This document shows, piece after piece, positions 36,205 to 49,239 of a stretch of DNA of 64,000 bases. The stretch covers positions 7,514,330 through 7,578,329 of the forward strand of contig JARUPZ010000002.1 in NCBI GenBank assembly GCA_031213475.1, given 5' to 3'. The stretch is from Nereocystis luetkeana (Eukaryota; Sar; Phaeophyceae; Laminariales; Laminariaceae). Within the stretch, counting starts at the first letter, position 1. Each line of letters starts with the position of its first letter. The notes beneath the pieces are model-generated. The model did no database searches and had not been told where the DNA came from. It saw only the letters and a program-made list of their open reading frames with translations. A program made the translations under genes and the position numbers.

Positions 36205-37960
36205 GCGGGTTTGGCGGCTTGTTGCTGTCTTGTGAGCAGCATTCAGTCAAAAGTTTTGGGGGTAGATGGAGAGGCAGACCAGATATTTTTAACGGGGATG
36301 GATTTGTGGACTATGGACCAAGGTGTCGTTTTTTTTTGGCGGGGTGCAAGCATATAACCGGGCTGCGCTGCGCTCGCAGTGGGTTGAACGGTACCGGGTA
36401 TGTAACGTGTTTCGGTGTCGTGCTGGGATTGGTCTTGTGTGTGAGTGGCGCTGTCACCTCCTACCGGTAGCGGTGCTTGAGGTCGTCGCAACGAAAATTT
36501 TAAATGTCGCCACGAGCGAGAGTATCCCGCGTTAATACAACCTTAACTTCGGCCAGCAGCAGTGCTGATGTTGCTGAACCTTGCCCATTTATGTGAAGGA
36601 GTTTTAGTGAGCTGACGTGCGAACTTGTGCACCCCTCGGCCATGGTCGTGCAACTATGGCCATGGAACGAACGCTCTGCCGTCGCCTGGCGCGTTTTGCA
36701 TGATACCGGTAATACCGCCAGACGACAGAAAATACAACACAAAGAATGCAGCACCGCTCGATTGAGCATTTTTTTCTCTCTGCCGTACGTCCCATAGGCG
36801 ACACGCGTGATAAGAGCGCGAATATCCCGTGACTGGTGCTGTTGCCTCTCCCCTACCCGGTGGCACGCGAGAGACGATAGGAGCTCTCGCTTTTTTGGTT
36901 CCAACGAAAACTTTGTGAATTCAATCAATTCTGTGTCATGCACTGCTATATATATCGGTTGCTCTCGTGCGTTACGCGTCGTCTGATTTTGTCAACGCCA
37001 CACCGAACAACCACACATGAATGCAAACCTCGCAGACACCCACGGTGCCAGTTGCTCCCACCCGCCTCGCGACCTACATCAACTCACGAGAACCTCTCAC
37101 TGTACTATGCGCACCGTCAGTCATTCATACTTGGTACTCATACCTACTTGTAGCACATATAATATCACAACCGCCATCGGCGTAGCTCCACGTATGCTAT
37201 ACACGACGTCCACACCTTCCCCTATGCCTGGGTAGAGTACCTGATACGAAGTATATATATATATATATAATGTATATATATATATGTCGGCCGCGACGGT
37301 GTACGTGTCATGTCATCGCATTTCCAGCCGATGCACAACAGTGCTCTTTTGTTTCCCGACTCGAAGCAAGGACATTACGGTGAAGATGTATGTTGGTCTC
37401 ACATATCCAAACATCCGCCTGTACGACCCCCTCCCCCCCTTCTGTGTCTAGAACGTATGGCTGCTCCGCGAGCAACGTCACCCTCAACCCACATGCATAC
37501 AGCATAACAGCATACCAGGGTACACCATATCGACTTTGTTGCTTTGTACACGACTTCCTGCACGACAGAGCTCAGCGTCGCGACGCGCCTATGTACATTT
37601 TTTTTATAAAGTTTGTTTATTTTACACTACGCACGGTGTCCCCTCTCAAAAATTACAGCACTACATGGGAAATCGATCTATGAAAACTGCATTCACGTGG
37701 AAATCGTGTAAGAACTGACCCAAGACAACAAACATACAGTATCTTGTGCACTGAATGTGGTACGTTTTGTTTTGGCAGTTTCAAACAAACAACAGCTCCG
37801 CCCGACGTTCTCTCTCTCGACGTTTTCGATGCCCCGTTCTTCGACTAACTTCATAGTCTACACATCTACCTGCAGAGAGTACAAACGAACTCAAATCTCC
37901 CCCCCCCCTCCCCCCATGGCTCTAGAATTCATAGAGCCGTTGGAACTACTCTGTAAAGAG
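36205..37960. other. Intergenic, no gene recognised
   Basis: Follows the RPC5 stop, so the first part is probably its 3' UTR. An AT microsatellite lies at about 37251-37284. Open frames are short and without motifs. Confidence 0.45.
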
Positions 37961-39060
37961 GCATATATATGCGCTGACAGACAGAGTTCTCTATTGTAGC
38001 AGCTCATCCAGACCAACAGGCGGTCTTGAGTGGCGTTTTTCGCGCTAAAACGTACCAGGTAGCAACATCGGCGGAGGGCGCTGACACTCACCCTCCCCCC
38101 CTCAGGAAGCTAGAAAAATCGTCGGAGGGCATTGACAATCGCTGTCTTCTCCAAAAAAACGAATGAACTCCATCAGCTGCGCGCTACACTGCAAGCACCG
38201 CGTTTTTCCATTGCTGACAGGCAGAGCTCCTAGCTCATCCAGATCAGCAGATCTCAAGTCGCGTCCGTCACACTAAAGTATACAAATATCGGTGGAGGGC
38301 ACTAACTTCACCGCCCCCCGAGAAGATAAAAAAATCGATCGGGAGCAAAAAAAAAACACCACCCACCTAGGGAGATGAGTGAACTTGTTCAAACTATCAC
38401 TGCACGCCTACGAAACAAGCAACGCGTTCTTCTTTTGCTGAGAGCTCCTACGTAACTCATTCAGATCAGCAAGGTGTCAAGGGCTGCCTTTCACACTTAA
38501 GTACCCGTAACTAAATCGTAGGAGGGTATTGACACTCACCGCCCCCCAGGAAACTCACAAAATCGGCGGAGGGTATCCACACTGACCGCCCGCCCAGACA
38601 GATGATCTACGTAATCAACTACATGATACAAAACACACGCTATTTCTTCCTTGTCTGGGCGCGTAGGACTCCACGCCCATCCTGATCAGCAGATCCCAAG
38701 TGGCGCTTTTCACACCAAAGTATAACAAAATCAGCGAAGTGCACTGACGTTCACCGCCCCCGAGGAAGGTATGTAAAAATGGAGGAGAGCGTTGAAGCTC
38801 AACGCCCACTCAGGAAGATGAATACGCTCCATCAACAAACTGCACGCTACGAAAGACACCTCGCCTTTCTCCCCCCGACTGGTAGAGCTAGCTCCTAATT
38901 GCTCGCCTAGACCAAACAGGCCTAACAGTGGGACGTTTTTCACTTTCCACACTATAAAGTTTTCCAAAATCGGCGAGAAGCATGGGAACTTATCGCCCAC
39001 CTGCCCGCGCGGAGGATGGACAATCCCCGTTATCTACACGCTACAAAACATCCAACATTT
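37961..39060 (+). repeat. Diverged tandem array, about 225-bp unit, five copies
   Basis: A landmark resembling AGCTCATCCAGACCAACAGG recurs at about 38001, 38232, 38454, 38673 and 38898, spaced 219-231 bp. Within each unit follow a TTTTCRC-type block, a TCGGCGGAGGGCACTGAC-type block, ACCGCCCCC and a CGCTACA-type block, ending in GAGCTCC. Copies are clearly related but strongly diverged. No stable reading frame runs through the units. Confidence 0.75.
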
Positions 39061-39887
39061 TGTTTCTTGGAGGTGGCTTTACTGACACTCTCTCCGCTCG
39101 ATTATCAGCATGGTGTCGTGACAGGGGAGGGACATGCGCGGTAACGTTTTCCCTCCCAGATCAAAGTAAGGACATGTTTCTCCCCGAAACAACAGCCCTG
39201 CGCACCCGGCGATCACGTGTGATACATATCGATTTCCCACTGAAATCGACGGAAATCCCGGCGTCCAACGGAAATCGTCAAAAAAGCAAGCTTTGGTATT
39301 GTGTCATCATCGGAAAAATCAGCCAAGACCCCACACAAGCGAAGGCAAAGAGGCCACACAAAGTAAATCAGCAAGACAAATCGGTGTGGTGCCGCTCGTA
39401 AGCCCCCCGCATGTCACTCTGAAGACATCCTCCCTCTTGCAGACTTATTCTCAAGGGGCAGCACGTGACCTCTGAGTTAAGATTCAACTGCCAGCGGGGA
39501 CCGGCAGGCTTGAACGCTGGCGTGGAGTAGCGGCACAGACCGGCGGGAAGATCGAATTACACCGTACCGCTACGCGTGCCGCACCCGCACTCGCCGCATG
39601 TGCCATCCGCTTCTCACGGCTCGTGTCACAATTTCTTCTGCGAACATGCTCCCCTCCGTGGGGGCGTGATGGACGGTAGCTGTTTTCGGATCACCACCTA
39701 TCCCTCACCCCCTTGTCCGTGCGCCCAGCGCCTCGTCTGTCTATCCATCTTTCAGCCCGCAATGTCAACTTCGAAGCAAGCTTGCGTCTTAGGAGATACC
39801 CCTTCCGCCGTATATAGGAGAAGAAATCCTTCGCGAGAAGGTCGCGTCCGCATCTGCTGTGTTCCTAAAAGACAAAAGTTGTGCCGA
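39061..39887. other. Downstream flank of the PDZ gene
   Basis: No gene recognised. An open frame on + (38982-39401) has an ordinary composition but no motif. The second half is probably the 3' UTR of the minus-strand PDZ gene. Confidence 0.35.
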
Positions 39888-42307
39888 TCATATCGTAGCC
39901 GTGGTCGTGCTCGCCGGCAGGGTGGGCACAGTGTACCCAGGCGCAGCAGCGCCCGCCCCCTCCCCCCCACTCGCACTGCCGCTGCTACCGCCGCCGCTAC
40001 CGCCGCCGCTACCGCCGCCGCCGCCAGTTTTCTCTCCCCCCCCCCCTGGCCCGCGCGACTGGACTTTGAATGCCTTCCGAACGGTGGTAACCTTGGCCGC
40101 CTTCTTCCCCTTCGTCGCCTTCTTCCCCTTCGATGCCTTAGGCCTGGCTGGGGCTCGCTTGCGGGAAGCCGCCTTGGCCGGGGCGGCGGCGGGGGCGCCA
40201 GGAGCGGCCGGGGCGGCGGTGGTCGCGGGTTCGGACCCGGGTTTTGGTATGGCCTCGAAGGTGACATCCACAGGACGGGTGCCGAGGAGGCCCGCGATAG
40301 TCTCGTCTGGAAGCGTGAAGCACGTGCGGGTGTGGGGAGGGGATCGCTGTGATATACCGGTAGTTTTTGGTGCTACAGTTTGGGCGTGCTATGTACACCG
40401 TCATTCGATTGGCATGGTGATTGCGTCTTTTGGTCCAGGTGGAGCGTGGGGGTGATCAAGGGAACGTTGATCAAGCGAGACGTTCTTGATTGAGGCGGGG
40501 TTGCCGTGTGGAGTAACCTCCTCGGACCTACACGAATCCCGCTATAAACCTGGATACCCCGAATCGTTGATCGTCATTGGCAGCACGAGCGACCATTGAT
40601 CGTCGACGACAAGAACAGCAAAACCCTTCGTATTCCGCCAGAAAGCTTACCATAGGTATCTACACGGGTGCTGCCACGGGTGTGCACTCTGCCTTTTAAT
40701 AGTCCACGAACCCCTGGGGCAATCCAGCCCGTCCGTGCTACTACCTACTGCGACAAATTCTCCCAATGAACGCTCCCGTCTATCCTCTAACCGACGAACC
40801 AACCCTTGCACCCATCCACCCATACCCCCCTCCCCATTCCCCCCACCCACCCACCTCCCAAGCCCCGCGCGCTCTTGCCGTTCACTTCGGTGAGTCGCCA
40901 CCCATTTGGAACGACAGCCGCCGCGCTCGTCGGGGCCTTGCCAGCCAAAATCACGCTTCCCTCCTCGGTGATGTCCTTAGCCACCCCCATCCCGAGGCTA
41001 CCGGCAGCAGAGAAAGTCACCACGATCTTCGTGGGCGCGCTGGGAGGCGCCGCCGCCGCTGCCGCCGCTACCGCTACCACCGCCTCCACCGCTGTCGTTG
41101 CTCTTCCGTCCACTAGAGCTGCGTCAGACGGCTTCTCCAAATCACTAGCGTCACTGCGTGATATCCCCGAGAGAGAACGTCCCCCTTTACTTTGGGAATC
41201 GGCAGCAGCAGGATCACCCGCCACCGCTCCACCCTCCCTCCCTCGCTTTGATGCCTTCCCGCCGAGTCCCCCCCTGGCGTTACTCGCGCGCGGTCGCTTC
41301 AACCCTACCACCGTCCCCGTTGGCTTCGAACCCCCCGACACGTCTCCGGTTGCCGGCGTGACAAGTTGGGCCGCCGGATTTTCTCTACCGGGCACCGCAG
41401 GCGTGTCGGGGGCCCTTCCAGACTCCTTCTCCGTCGGCCCCTTGCTGTGTTCGATGTTTCGATCGCCGCTACCGTCGGCGAGCGCTCTGGTTAGGTCCAA
41501 TGGACCGCTCTTCGCCCCCGCACCGGGCGTCGAAGCCGGGCGAGGAAACGAGGCCGGGCGAGGAACGGAGACGGAGGAAGACGGGGGTCTTCGGATTACG
41601 AAAGGCGCTGCGCATAGACGCACATCTGACGGTGGCCCGGCTTCGGCCCCTGCAGCCGCCGCGCCAGCCGCGTCTTGCCCCATGGCCGGCGGGGGGCGAG
41701 GGGCTCGGTTCGACATGCCGCCACGCCGCCTGATGATGCTTTGACGTATCACGGTCAGTGACGCCTGCGCCGCTGCCTTGGCATCCCGAGTTTCCGGGCT
41801 TTCGGCCCCAGTATCCGTCTTTCTCCCCTCACCCATGGCCCGCGACACCGATCCGTCGGATGGAGTCCCTGGGTGGCACGGTGGCGTGCTCATCGTGTGC
41901 GGAGTCACGACCGGCGCGGATATTGATCCCCTCCGAACGTCCTGTCCTTCTCGCCCTCTGCCACCGCATCCACCCTTCGTGCCCCCGCCAGTCTCTCCGT
42001 CCACCCCGGTAGATCCGGGTGTGCAGAGGCCATGTGTGGTGGTAATGGTTGCGTGAAAGGGTTTGTCGCTCTTCTGGCTTGGCACCGCCGAAACACCGCC
42101 GCCGCCGCCGTTGTCGTTGCACGTGCCGTCATTGTTGACGTCGAAGGCGCTTGCGCAAGAAACGGGAGCGTGTTTCTTGTTCCAGCCAATAGCCCTGCCG
42201 GTGGCGGTCACGAAGGCCGGGGCGTCGCCGCACATCCCACCGCCGCGCCCGCCCTCTCTGAGCATGCTCCATGAGAATGTCGTTTCCATCACAGTCATAC
42301 CCTCCAT
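39888..42307 (-). CDS. PDZ-domain protein with low-complexity N-terminus
   Basis: Minus-strand exons are 42307-40855 and 40306-39888, joined in phase 1 (GAG|GTGGGT and CTTCCAG|AC), giving 623 residues. Residues 1 to about 425 are Gly/Pro/Ser/Ala-rich with basic patches (IIRRRGG, GLKRPRASN, KASKRGREG) that may act as nuclear signals. About 428-510 form a PDZ-like domain: IVVTFSAAGSLGMGV (SLGM in place of the GLGF carboxylate loop), GWRLTEVNGKSA and, after the intron, ETIAGLLGTRPVDVTFE. The intron splits the domain between its fourth strand and second helix. The C-terminal tail is Ala/Lys-rich, with KGKKATKGKKAAK, then Gly/Ser runs. PDZ domains bind C-terminal peptides; the partner is unknown. 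The start was chosen as the first in-frame ATG; upstream exons are possible. Confidence 0.65.
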
Positions 42308-42955
42308 CGCTGGTCGGGGTGGGATAAAACACGAACAATATGAGATAGGGTCAGTGTGGATGTTCATGAAAGTGAAGACGTTGTTTTTTCCGGCCCGTAC
42401 GCGTGGGAAGCCCTACCGGTGAGATTGGGTGTTCGAACGATGTACTGAAAGTCAAGTTTACATCCTCCCACATCAGTCCACATCCTAAGGTGAGAGAACG
42501 GAGTTTCTCACAGACGCCCTCCGCAAACACAAGTGGCGGATGGATGTACGTCTAAAAAAAAGGGACATAATTTATTATGCTACGGTACATCAAAGCGGTT
42601 GCACCCGAAAACGAAAGCGTGACGGGAAAGCGTCCACAATCTCCGGTATCCCCCAAAACGAAACAACCACATGTTTACAGTTTCGAAACTCCAGGCGGAG
42701 ACGCCTGCTACGATATAGGGGTAGCGTTTTTTACCAAAACAATTATGACGGCCGGGGCCTCCTTAGCCGAGGAACTCTACCCAATATCGCCGGAACACAG
42801 AATGTGTTTCTACACGTTTTTCATTTGTATACCTGGACCATCGGAATGCACTTTCGTTTTTTCTCACGAATAGTTTTTAGGTGGCTTACTAATGACTACT
42901 AGTCGTATAAAATTCCTCAAATGAGGAGCCTCAGAAGGCCAAAGTAGGTGCAATC
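42308..42955. other. Upstream flank of the PDZ gene
   Basis: No gene recognised. Presumed to contain the 5' UTR and promoter of the minus-strand PDZ gene, but no element can be named. Confidence 0.35.
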
Positions 42956-42961
42956 CTGTAT

Positions 42962-43292
42962 TAGAATGTGCCCCGATACTCTCGAGCGGAAGAAGGAACA
43001 CGATGGAACCCACAACGGCAACATCTACTACCCCATCCGAAGTGGAACATTAGCCTCCCTAGTTGTTGGAGTGAGTTCCTCGACCACCTCCACTCGCAGG
43101 CACAACACATACATACCACAAACATTGTTCGCGCGGCTTTGTCCTAGTAGAATGTATCCGGGCTACTCCCGGGCGGATGAGGGGACGCGACGGAACCCAA
43201 CGTGGCAACTTCCACTATCCAATCCGCACTGGAACAGTAGCCTCCCTGATTGTTTGGAGTGAGCTCCTTCCACCAGAACACCTCCCACGGCG
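42962..43292 (+). repeat. Tandem duplication, about 189-bp period
   Basis: Two copies (about 42962-43100 and 43151-43292) share AGAATGT, CGGAA/CGGAT blocks, GATGGAACCCA, GGCAAC..CTAC, TGGAACA and TAGCCTCCCT, then GGAGTGAG. They are diverged and apparently non-coding. Confidence 0.7.
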
Positions 43293-43404
43293 CTGTTCTG
43301 TTGCTACTCCCTCTCTTTGGACATATTGGGCCACCCTGATTTACGATGCGTCGTACCCAGTGGTCTCACGCGTACCGCATAGCGAAAAAAAAGAGCTCAA
43401 GCCT

Positions 43405-45255
43405 ACTACCCCCCTCCTCGTGGGCGCCTACTGAAAGGCACGCCATCAAAGGAAAGGGTGACCTCTGCCGAGGGGAGAAAAATGTCGTGTAGTTTACTGG
43501 GGAACAAAGTGTCAAGCGCAGCACACATACCGTCGACGGCGTCGGTGAAGGCGTCCAGTATGCGGCCGCGCATCGCCCTGGCTGCGTCCGGAACGTCTGC
43601 TTGAGCCCGAACAACGCACCAGCTTGGGTACGTCAACACCTGCGCGCAGGGGCAAAACGCCTCGCATATCAAAACCAAAAACACTGATAACGCCGTGAAT
43701 AGGGGAGTTCATGAGTTCGGGGAGAGCATACTAGTTTCTACGACGGGGAGCGCAAGCGGTTACGCTCCAGAGGCAAGCTGCCACTGAGTCACACGCTATT
43801 CAATGCGACCACTGTAATAATGTCCGAGACATGGCCGCTCACTCTCACCATGCCCCCGATCCGGACCTTGACGAATACGAAGTTGGAGGACGGGAGGCTG
43901 ATGTGGTGGACTTGTCGCCAGTACTCGACCTTCGCGGTTGGTTCGTTTGCGGGGGTGCGCATGCGAGAGACCAGGTGGGGCATGGAGGTGGGGGGGTGGC
44001 GTTAGCTTGGGCCTCAGCGCGAAACTCATGACTCGCGGGTTGGTCCTTCAAGTGCGTGCGCGAGCGCTCGTGAAACCATCGATCTTTCTACATATATACT
44101 GCGGTTGAAATATAACCATCGTTCTGTTTTAAAACTCTTCCGGGGCAGGCAGTAAGGCCGAGTCCTCGCAGCAGTGGAGTATGAATCAGCCTAAGCGGGT
44201 TGGCGGGAGGGTTGTACGAGACAGACAAGATAATTCTTACCGGGACGCCGTCTGAAGCAACGCCAGAATTAGGCATAGTTCGGTATAGTCGCCCCGCAGG
44301 CGATACCCAGAACTTGAAACGTATTGTATACCCCCGATTGTGCGTGCATACGTGTGTGCGTGCGTGTCTGCACCTGTTGCATAATACTGTCGTAAATACG
44401 AGATGTCAAAAGGCGATGTAAACTACAAAGCTCAAGCAAGTTGCACGGCGCAAAAATCGTGGGGACTCTCTCACCATCTCGTCCTCTGAGCGCGGGCCGA
44501 CGAGGTAACCTCTCTTGAGGTTGGCCTCCTGGAGACGGTCCATCTCGAACGCGTCCTGGTGACCGATGCAGCAAAAAATAGTGATCAAAACGTGCGTGCA
44601 ATCATAGCGCACACAAATACACCCAGCAACATACATCCCCACATGCAATTGTATCCGCTGCTTACTACTGCTGTTGTTCGCCGTTCGGACCATGGGGCGA
44701 CCGTTCGACGAAGATCACACCAGGAAAACGGCTGCGTTTAAACAGGATTCAACCACGGATCACCCCCTCAAGATAAACCTACACGAGCGAACAGACGCAG
44801 CTGTCGGGTCGGGGGGGACGGGAACATACATACCGTCGGCGTGGGGAGGAAGGAAGGCTTGATGACCGGTCGAACCTAAGCTGTCCCAAGGGGGGTGGAA
44901 TCGCTTGTCTTAGTCTTAGACTGGCACAATATATTCAGCCATAATAATTCCCAGTGGTCCTGCGCCAAACAGTGGACACCAAATATCCATCCTGCGCTAT
45001 TGCTACCGTGGCAGCGATCCCGCAGGTGTTTTGCGAGTACGCGCCGTACCCTGGCCCCACCTCCTTGACGTCGTAAACCACTCCCCGTGACAGCTTGGGC
45101 AGACAGACCACCTGAAGCCGCTCCTCCAGGTCGTCCGAAGCGGACCCAGAAAAGTCGCGCAATCCCTTCTCCTCTTTCTCTTGTATCAGGGCCCACCTTG
45201 TCGTGTAGAATTGTAAACGTTTGCCGCGGTGAGGGGCATAGAAACGAGCGCGCAA
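43405..45255 (-). other. Coding-like exons of an unresolved minus-strand gene
   Basis: Several exon-like stretches are present, but their joins could not be fixed. About 45255-44980 encodes FYAPHRGKRLQFYTTRWALI, then GSASDDLEERLQVVCLPKLS and VVYDVKEVGPGYGAY. 44560-44478 has good splice sites (GTCACCAG|, ATG|GTGAGA) and encodes DAFEMDRLQEANLKRGYLVG. About 43935-43840 encodes KVEYWRQVHHISLPSSNFVF. About 43600-43540 encodes DVPDAARAMRGRILDAFTDA before a GTATGT donor. Composition looks like real protein and the order is consistent with one gene, possibly continuing the one at 45418-47297. No family recognised. Confidence 0.4.
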
Positions 45256-45417
45256 GCCTTGTCACAGAAGGAGGTATATTCGTGCCGCGCAGTTGGGGTG
45301 CCAACAGCAGCAAAAGAGGCACGTAGGTGTGCCAAGGGAGCGAGTGCTCTGTGAACAAAACGCAAACCTCCGACCCGAAGCGCAAATCGTACGAGTTAAT
45401 ACGCAGTGGTCCCGCTT

Positions 45418-47297
45418 TTAGCGCCAGCTTTTCTGGTGACAAAGAGTCTCCGACACGAACGAGCGCCGCCTGTCTCTATCCTCCCAAAAATCAACGACAA
45501 TGCGACTGGTAGATTCGCCCACTTCAAGGATTGTAGGCATTCACGCCGCAGCCCCGACCGCAAATACGAAACCCCGTTCTCGCCTTTCGTCACCAGTTTC
45601 GGTGTAACATCTGTATACATAGTCTAATCTCACCAGTCCACGGGCGAGAATCGATGTACCACGGGTTCCACCGTGACCCAAAGTTCCCACACCCCCGTCT
45701 CCAAGGCGCCGTCGTGAGTTGCCGCGAGGTTGATTCCCAGCTTAACGCCGTTGAATGTGCGCTTTGCCCGGCGGCCACAGAAGAGCGCGTTGAAAAATAC
45801 GCCATTCACTTCGGACCTGTAATGGGTGGAGAGCGGAGTGCGACGAGCAAGACAAGCACGGCGCGCGGACGCGGTGCGTACGGTACAGTGCATGGAACAC
45901 AAAATCATATAGTAGGGGGGCATTCGTGTGATGCGAGCAAGGCCCGCTTTGCATGCGCTTGTGCCAGAGGCGAGAGAGGGCGTGGGAGCGGAAGACGCCC
46001 AAGGAACCACGGACAAGGAAGAAACAGCTGCTTCAAGAACAGAGAGGTGCGGCCATGGCCTGTTCAATGCCTGCTGCCTATCGAATGGACTCAGCAACGT
46101 CGTGCATTCGAAAGGTGAATCCGGGGGGAGAGGGCGTGGCGCAGGGGGGGGGGGTGACATTTCTGCCTCGAAACTGCCGAGCCGTTCGCACTACACTTCT
46201 TGTATGGGGATTAACCAGAGTACGAACAATTTAAAACATGCCCCACACACGCCATTGATCGGGCGTGTCCTGTGAACCAACACTGCGTGCCGTTTAACGG
46301 CGGTTGGCGCCGGGCAGACCTATTCTCGTATCCGAGATGGTTCGATCTAAAACGTGCCACAAAAAACGGTTCGTATCGAAAGCGGCCTCGCGCAAAATCG
46401 CGCTTTAGCGAACGAAAACGCAATACCGGGCAGTTCCGCCATGGTCGACGCGGCTACTGGCAGTTTTTTTTGTGGGCATCGTTGCAAAGTTATGGTTTTC
46501 CGCATCGAAGCACCTAGCATCCGCACCGGAAACAACTCACCACATACCACCAGCCAAACGATGGCGAATGATTAGGTCCAGGACGCGACGATGGTTGTCC
46601 AGAAACTCGTCGAGGGCTAGTCGACCAGCGAGCCATGGGGCCACCTCCACCTTCGCCCCGCAGCGGTTCAATGCCAACTTCTGCACGCGCTTCAACATCT
46701 CTTTCTGGTCGGCCTCTTTGCTTTGCGTCAAAACGAAAACCTGCATGTGTGTCCAGGCAATCGCGACAGTAAAGCTCTATAGAGACCCACTGTTGTTCTG
46801 CTGCCTGCTCTGACCGAAATTAATGGCATGAAGATGATTTTTCGTGAATGTTTTCATACTACTGAATTAGCGTGGCAGGTGGTGCTCTGCATACTACCAG
46901 GTAACTGTGAAATATATTCACAGAGCCGACGGTACAAGGACACCGCCACGGGGAAAGGAAATACGCGCGTCAGGTGTTCTTCTTACAGGCGGTGCGTTTA
47001 AAGCGAACGGCAGGGTTTATGTACGCTTGTTCGTCAGAAAGAAGGAAGACAAAAATAACAGAAGAGCCCGAAACTCGTCCGCCGGTCCCATTTCCGTCGA
47101 TTACGGTCACTGGTCTGAGGTACGTCATAACGTGCTCTCGTCTCCCGCCTCACCCTCGTAGTTTCGTCGGAGTAGCAAAGGATCCCGTCGGCAGTGAGGA
47201 CGTTGGCGAGCTGCTCGCCCGAGTACCGGTGCCTGTCAAGCGCGAACGTCACCACCGCTAAAGCGCTGCGTTGAGCTTTTAGCGGAGCCCCGCCTTT
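45418..47297 (-). CDS. Unrecognised multi-exon protein, 5' end missing
   Basis: Proposed minus-strand exons with agreeing phases are 47297-47154 (AGG|GTGAGG), 46740-46541 (ATGCAG| to TG|GTGAGT), 45816-45634 (TTACAG| to TG|GTGAGA) and 45505-45418, ending in TAA. Together they encode 204 residues. Segments include VVTFALDRHRYSGEQLANVL, then VFVLTQSKEADQKEMLKRVQ, VEVAPWLAGRLALDEFLDNH, GVKLGINLAATHDGAL, VWELWVTVEPVVHRFSPVD and RIVVDFWEDRDRRRSF. The first half is helical and the second half strand-rich. There is no transmembrane segment and no catalytic motif I recognise. No in-frame ATG occurs in the first exon, so upstream exons are missing. The last exon could instead splice on into the exons at 43.4-45.3 kb. 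Confidence 0.55.
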
Positions 47298-48333
47298 CTG
47301 CAGGCTCAGCCTCACCTACGAAGGCAGTGACGGCAGCAAGACGCGGCAGCAACGAGGAGGTTAGATCCGGCAGGGGTATGATGTGCCATGAATTTTGCTT
47401 TGGAAGACGGAGCGCTCAAATTTGAGGCGTACACGTTCGGTGACTCTACTTCTGTTCATCGCCGAATTGCGCTGCGCGCAAGGAATGGTGCAGGTGCGTA
47501 CAGCAAACAAGCACTTTTGAGCATCAAAGAGGTGCTAATCAGGGAGGGGGGCGGGTGTACTCATTATCATGCATGCCCGTAGTCGTATGACTATAGACCC
47601 TCGCATCCCTACAATGCCGGGACGGAACACGTCGGGTTTTCACCGACCAGGCAGACGTTGCTTTCACCAAGCGCGAAGCGCCGTGAGGTGTTGGGCGAGT
47701 CGCATGAAGGGTGAGCTGCATGCATCCTACTAACAACTGCTTATGAGGCGAATTTTCTCGAGTATAGATGACATCGTCAATGAACTGGTTTAATTTCTGG
47801 TGTGGCCAGTTCCAGAGACAGCAAGGGGTTTACTATGCAACAGCCTCGTGGTTGCCTTACCATATACATGGTACACACTACGTCACACGATCATCCCCCT
47901 TGTGCCGAGTTGTGGTCCTCCCGGCACAAAACTGATATAACATGACCGCCAGCCGTGGTGACCACCAAACAAATAAAACGGTACCCTGGTTGTCTAGCTC
48001 ACGCAGTGATCGACGTGTTTACAGCGTCGTCGCAAACCGACGCCGCCCCAACGCGGCGCAGCGAGGGGCGGGGCCGGCTATGACGGTTGCTTTCCTTCGT
48101 TCGTAAACCAATTATTCTATCTTCCAGAGGCGCGCGTCCCGCCGCCATCCATATAGTACTCCACAAGCAAGCGTTACAGAATACATGCACGGGTGCATTT
48201 TTCTTTATCGGTCAACTCGTCACACAACCACAGCACGAATCAAGTATTGCACTACCGGCCCTACAGCCGGCGAGCTTGATCGCGGGAGCATGAAGACAGC
48301 TCCCGAGCCCGCCCCCGGGCGATTGCCACTCAC
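47298..48333. other. No gene recognised
   Basis: Probably contains missing 5' exons of the gene to the left or 3' exons of the gene to the right, but none could be joined with agreeing phase. Open frames are under 70 codons. Confidence 0.3.
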
Positions 48334-48906
48334 CTTGATGAGGGGCTTGTCTCCGCTTCCCCACGGGGCGTCGCCGCTGCGGCGAAAACGCAAAGGAGCG
48401 TCACCGCCACCGCTGTCGCCGCTGCCGCCCCCCTCATTGCGACCGGTTCCATAGTCTTCGTCATCATGGCCGCCAAACGACGCGGATATCATATCCTCCG
48501 ATAGGCTTGGGTGCACTTGCTTCCGCGTCCGCCGCCCTCGCCTGACATCAGAGCCCTCATCGTGCCCTCCAGCAAAGCTTTGTCCGTCCTTTCCACCAAT
48601 GCCGCGCTGTTCGTCCTCAAGCGAGTGGACGGGTTGGCACAGCGGCCTGCTCAGATCTAGCCGGTGGGTGGTGGGCGTAATGGTCGCCGTCGACTCGGAA
48701 GGAGGTGCGCGATTGTTCCTTGCTTTTCGTGCGAGCCGGGCTTCCTGGACCTTGAATTGCTTTAACCGGGGTATGGCCTTTGTCGGGTGCGTAGTTCTGT
48801 ACCACGGGGACAAGCAAGAAATAGGTAGATTCAGGAACGAGCCAAAGGGGGCAAGGGGGGGGGTGGACAAACGCACGGGATCGTGGCGAAGTAGTGTAAG
48901 CGCCAT
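48334..48906 (-). CDS. Unrecognised first exon, low-complexity protein
   Basis: An ATG at 48906 opens a 191-codon frame ending exactly at a strong donor (ATCAAG|GTGAGT, 48333). The N-terminus (MALTLLRHDPV, then PLAPFGSFLNLPISC) is weakly hydrophobic but not a clear signal. The rest is charged and disordered: KVQEARLARKARNN, then DEGSDVRRGRRTRKQ, a Gly/Asp-rich run and SGDAPWGSGDKPLIK. Further exons should lie below 48333 but were not identified. This could equally be an internal exon entered at the AG before GTCCAGGAAG (near 48750). Function unknown. Confidence 0.4.
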
Positions 48907-49239
48907 GGCAAAACTGTTTTTCCGGCGAATACCAGCTACCCGTGGACCATTCAATGGTTAACTCAGGAAATTGCAGAAAAAAGTGTCGTTCGGGCTGGAG
49001 CTGAGAAGATGCAACGGTAATCAGTGCCAAGTGGAACACAGTCAGAACCAGGGGTCCAAGCTGGGCCTGAGCATTTTCTGGAAGCCTCGGGACGGCCAGC
49101 CGGAAGGGATAGTGTCCGAACGCCTCGCCAACTACCACAGATGCCCCCCAAATGCCGTCATTGGCTCATATTTCTACAAGGTACCGGGTATTTTAAAAGC
49201 TACAGTAGCTGAAGGGAAGGCTATCCGCCTCTGTGGTTG

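Noticed and set aside
35193-36242. 349-codon minus-strand frame opposite the last RPC5 exon
   Set aside because: Shadow of a GC-rich Gly/Ala/Glu exon; the + strand is supported by phase and family continuity.
40806-41744. 312-codon + strand frame
   Set aside because: Shadow of the PDZ gene's first exon; the minus frame has the domain and the matching splice.
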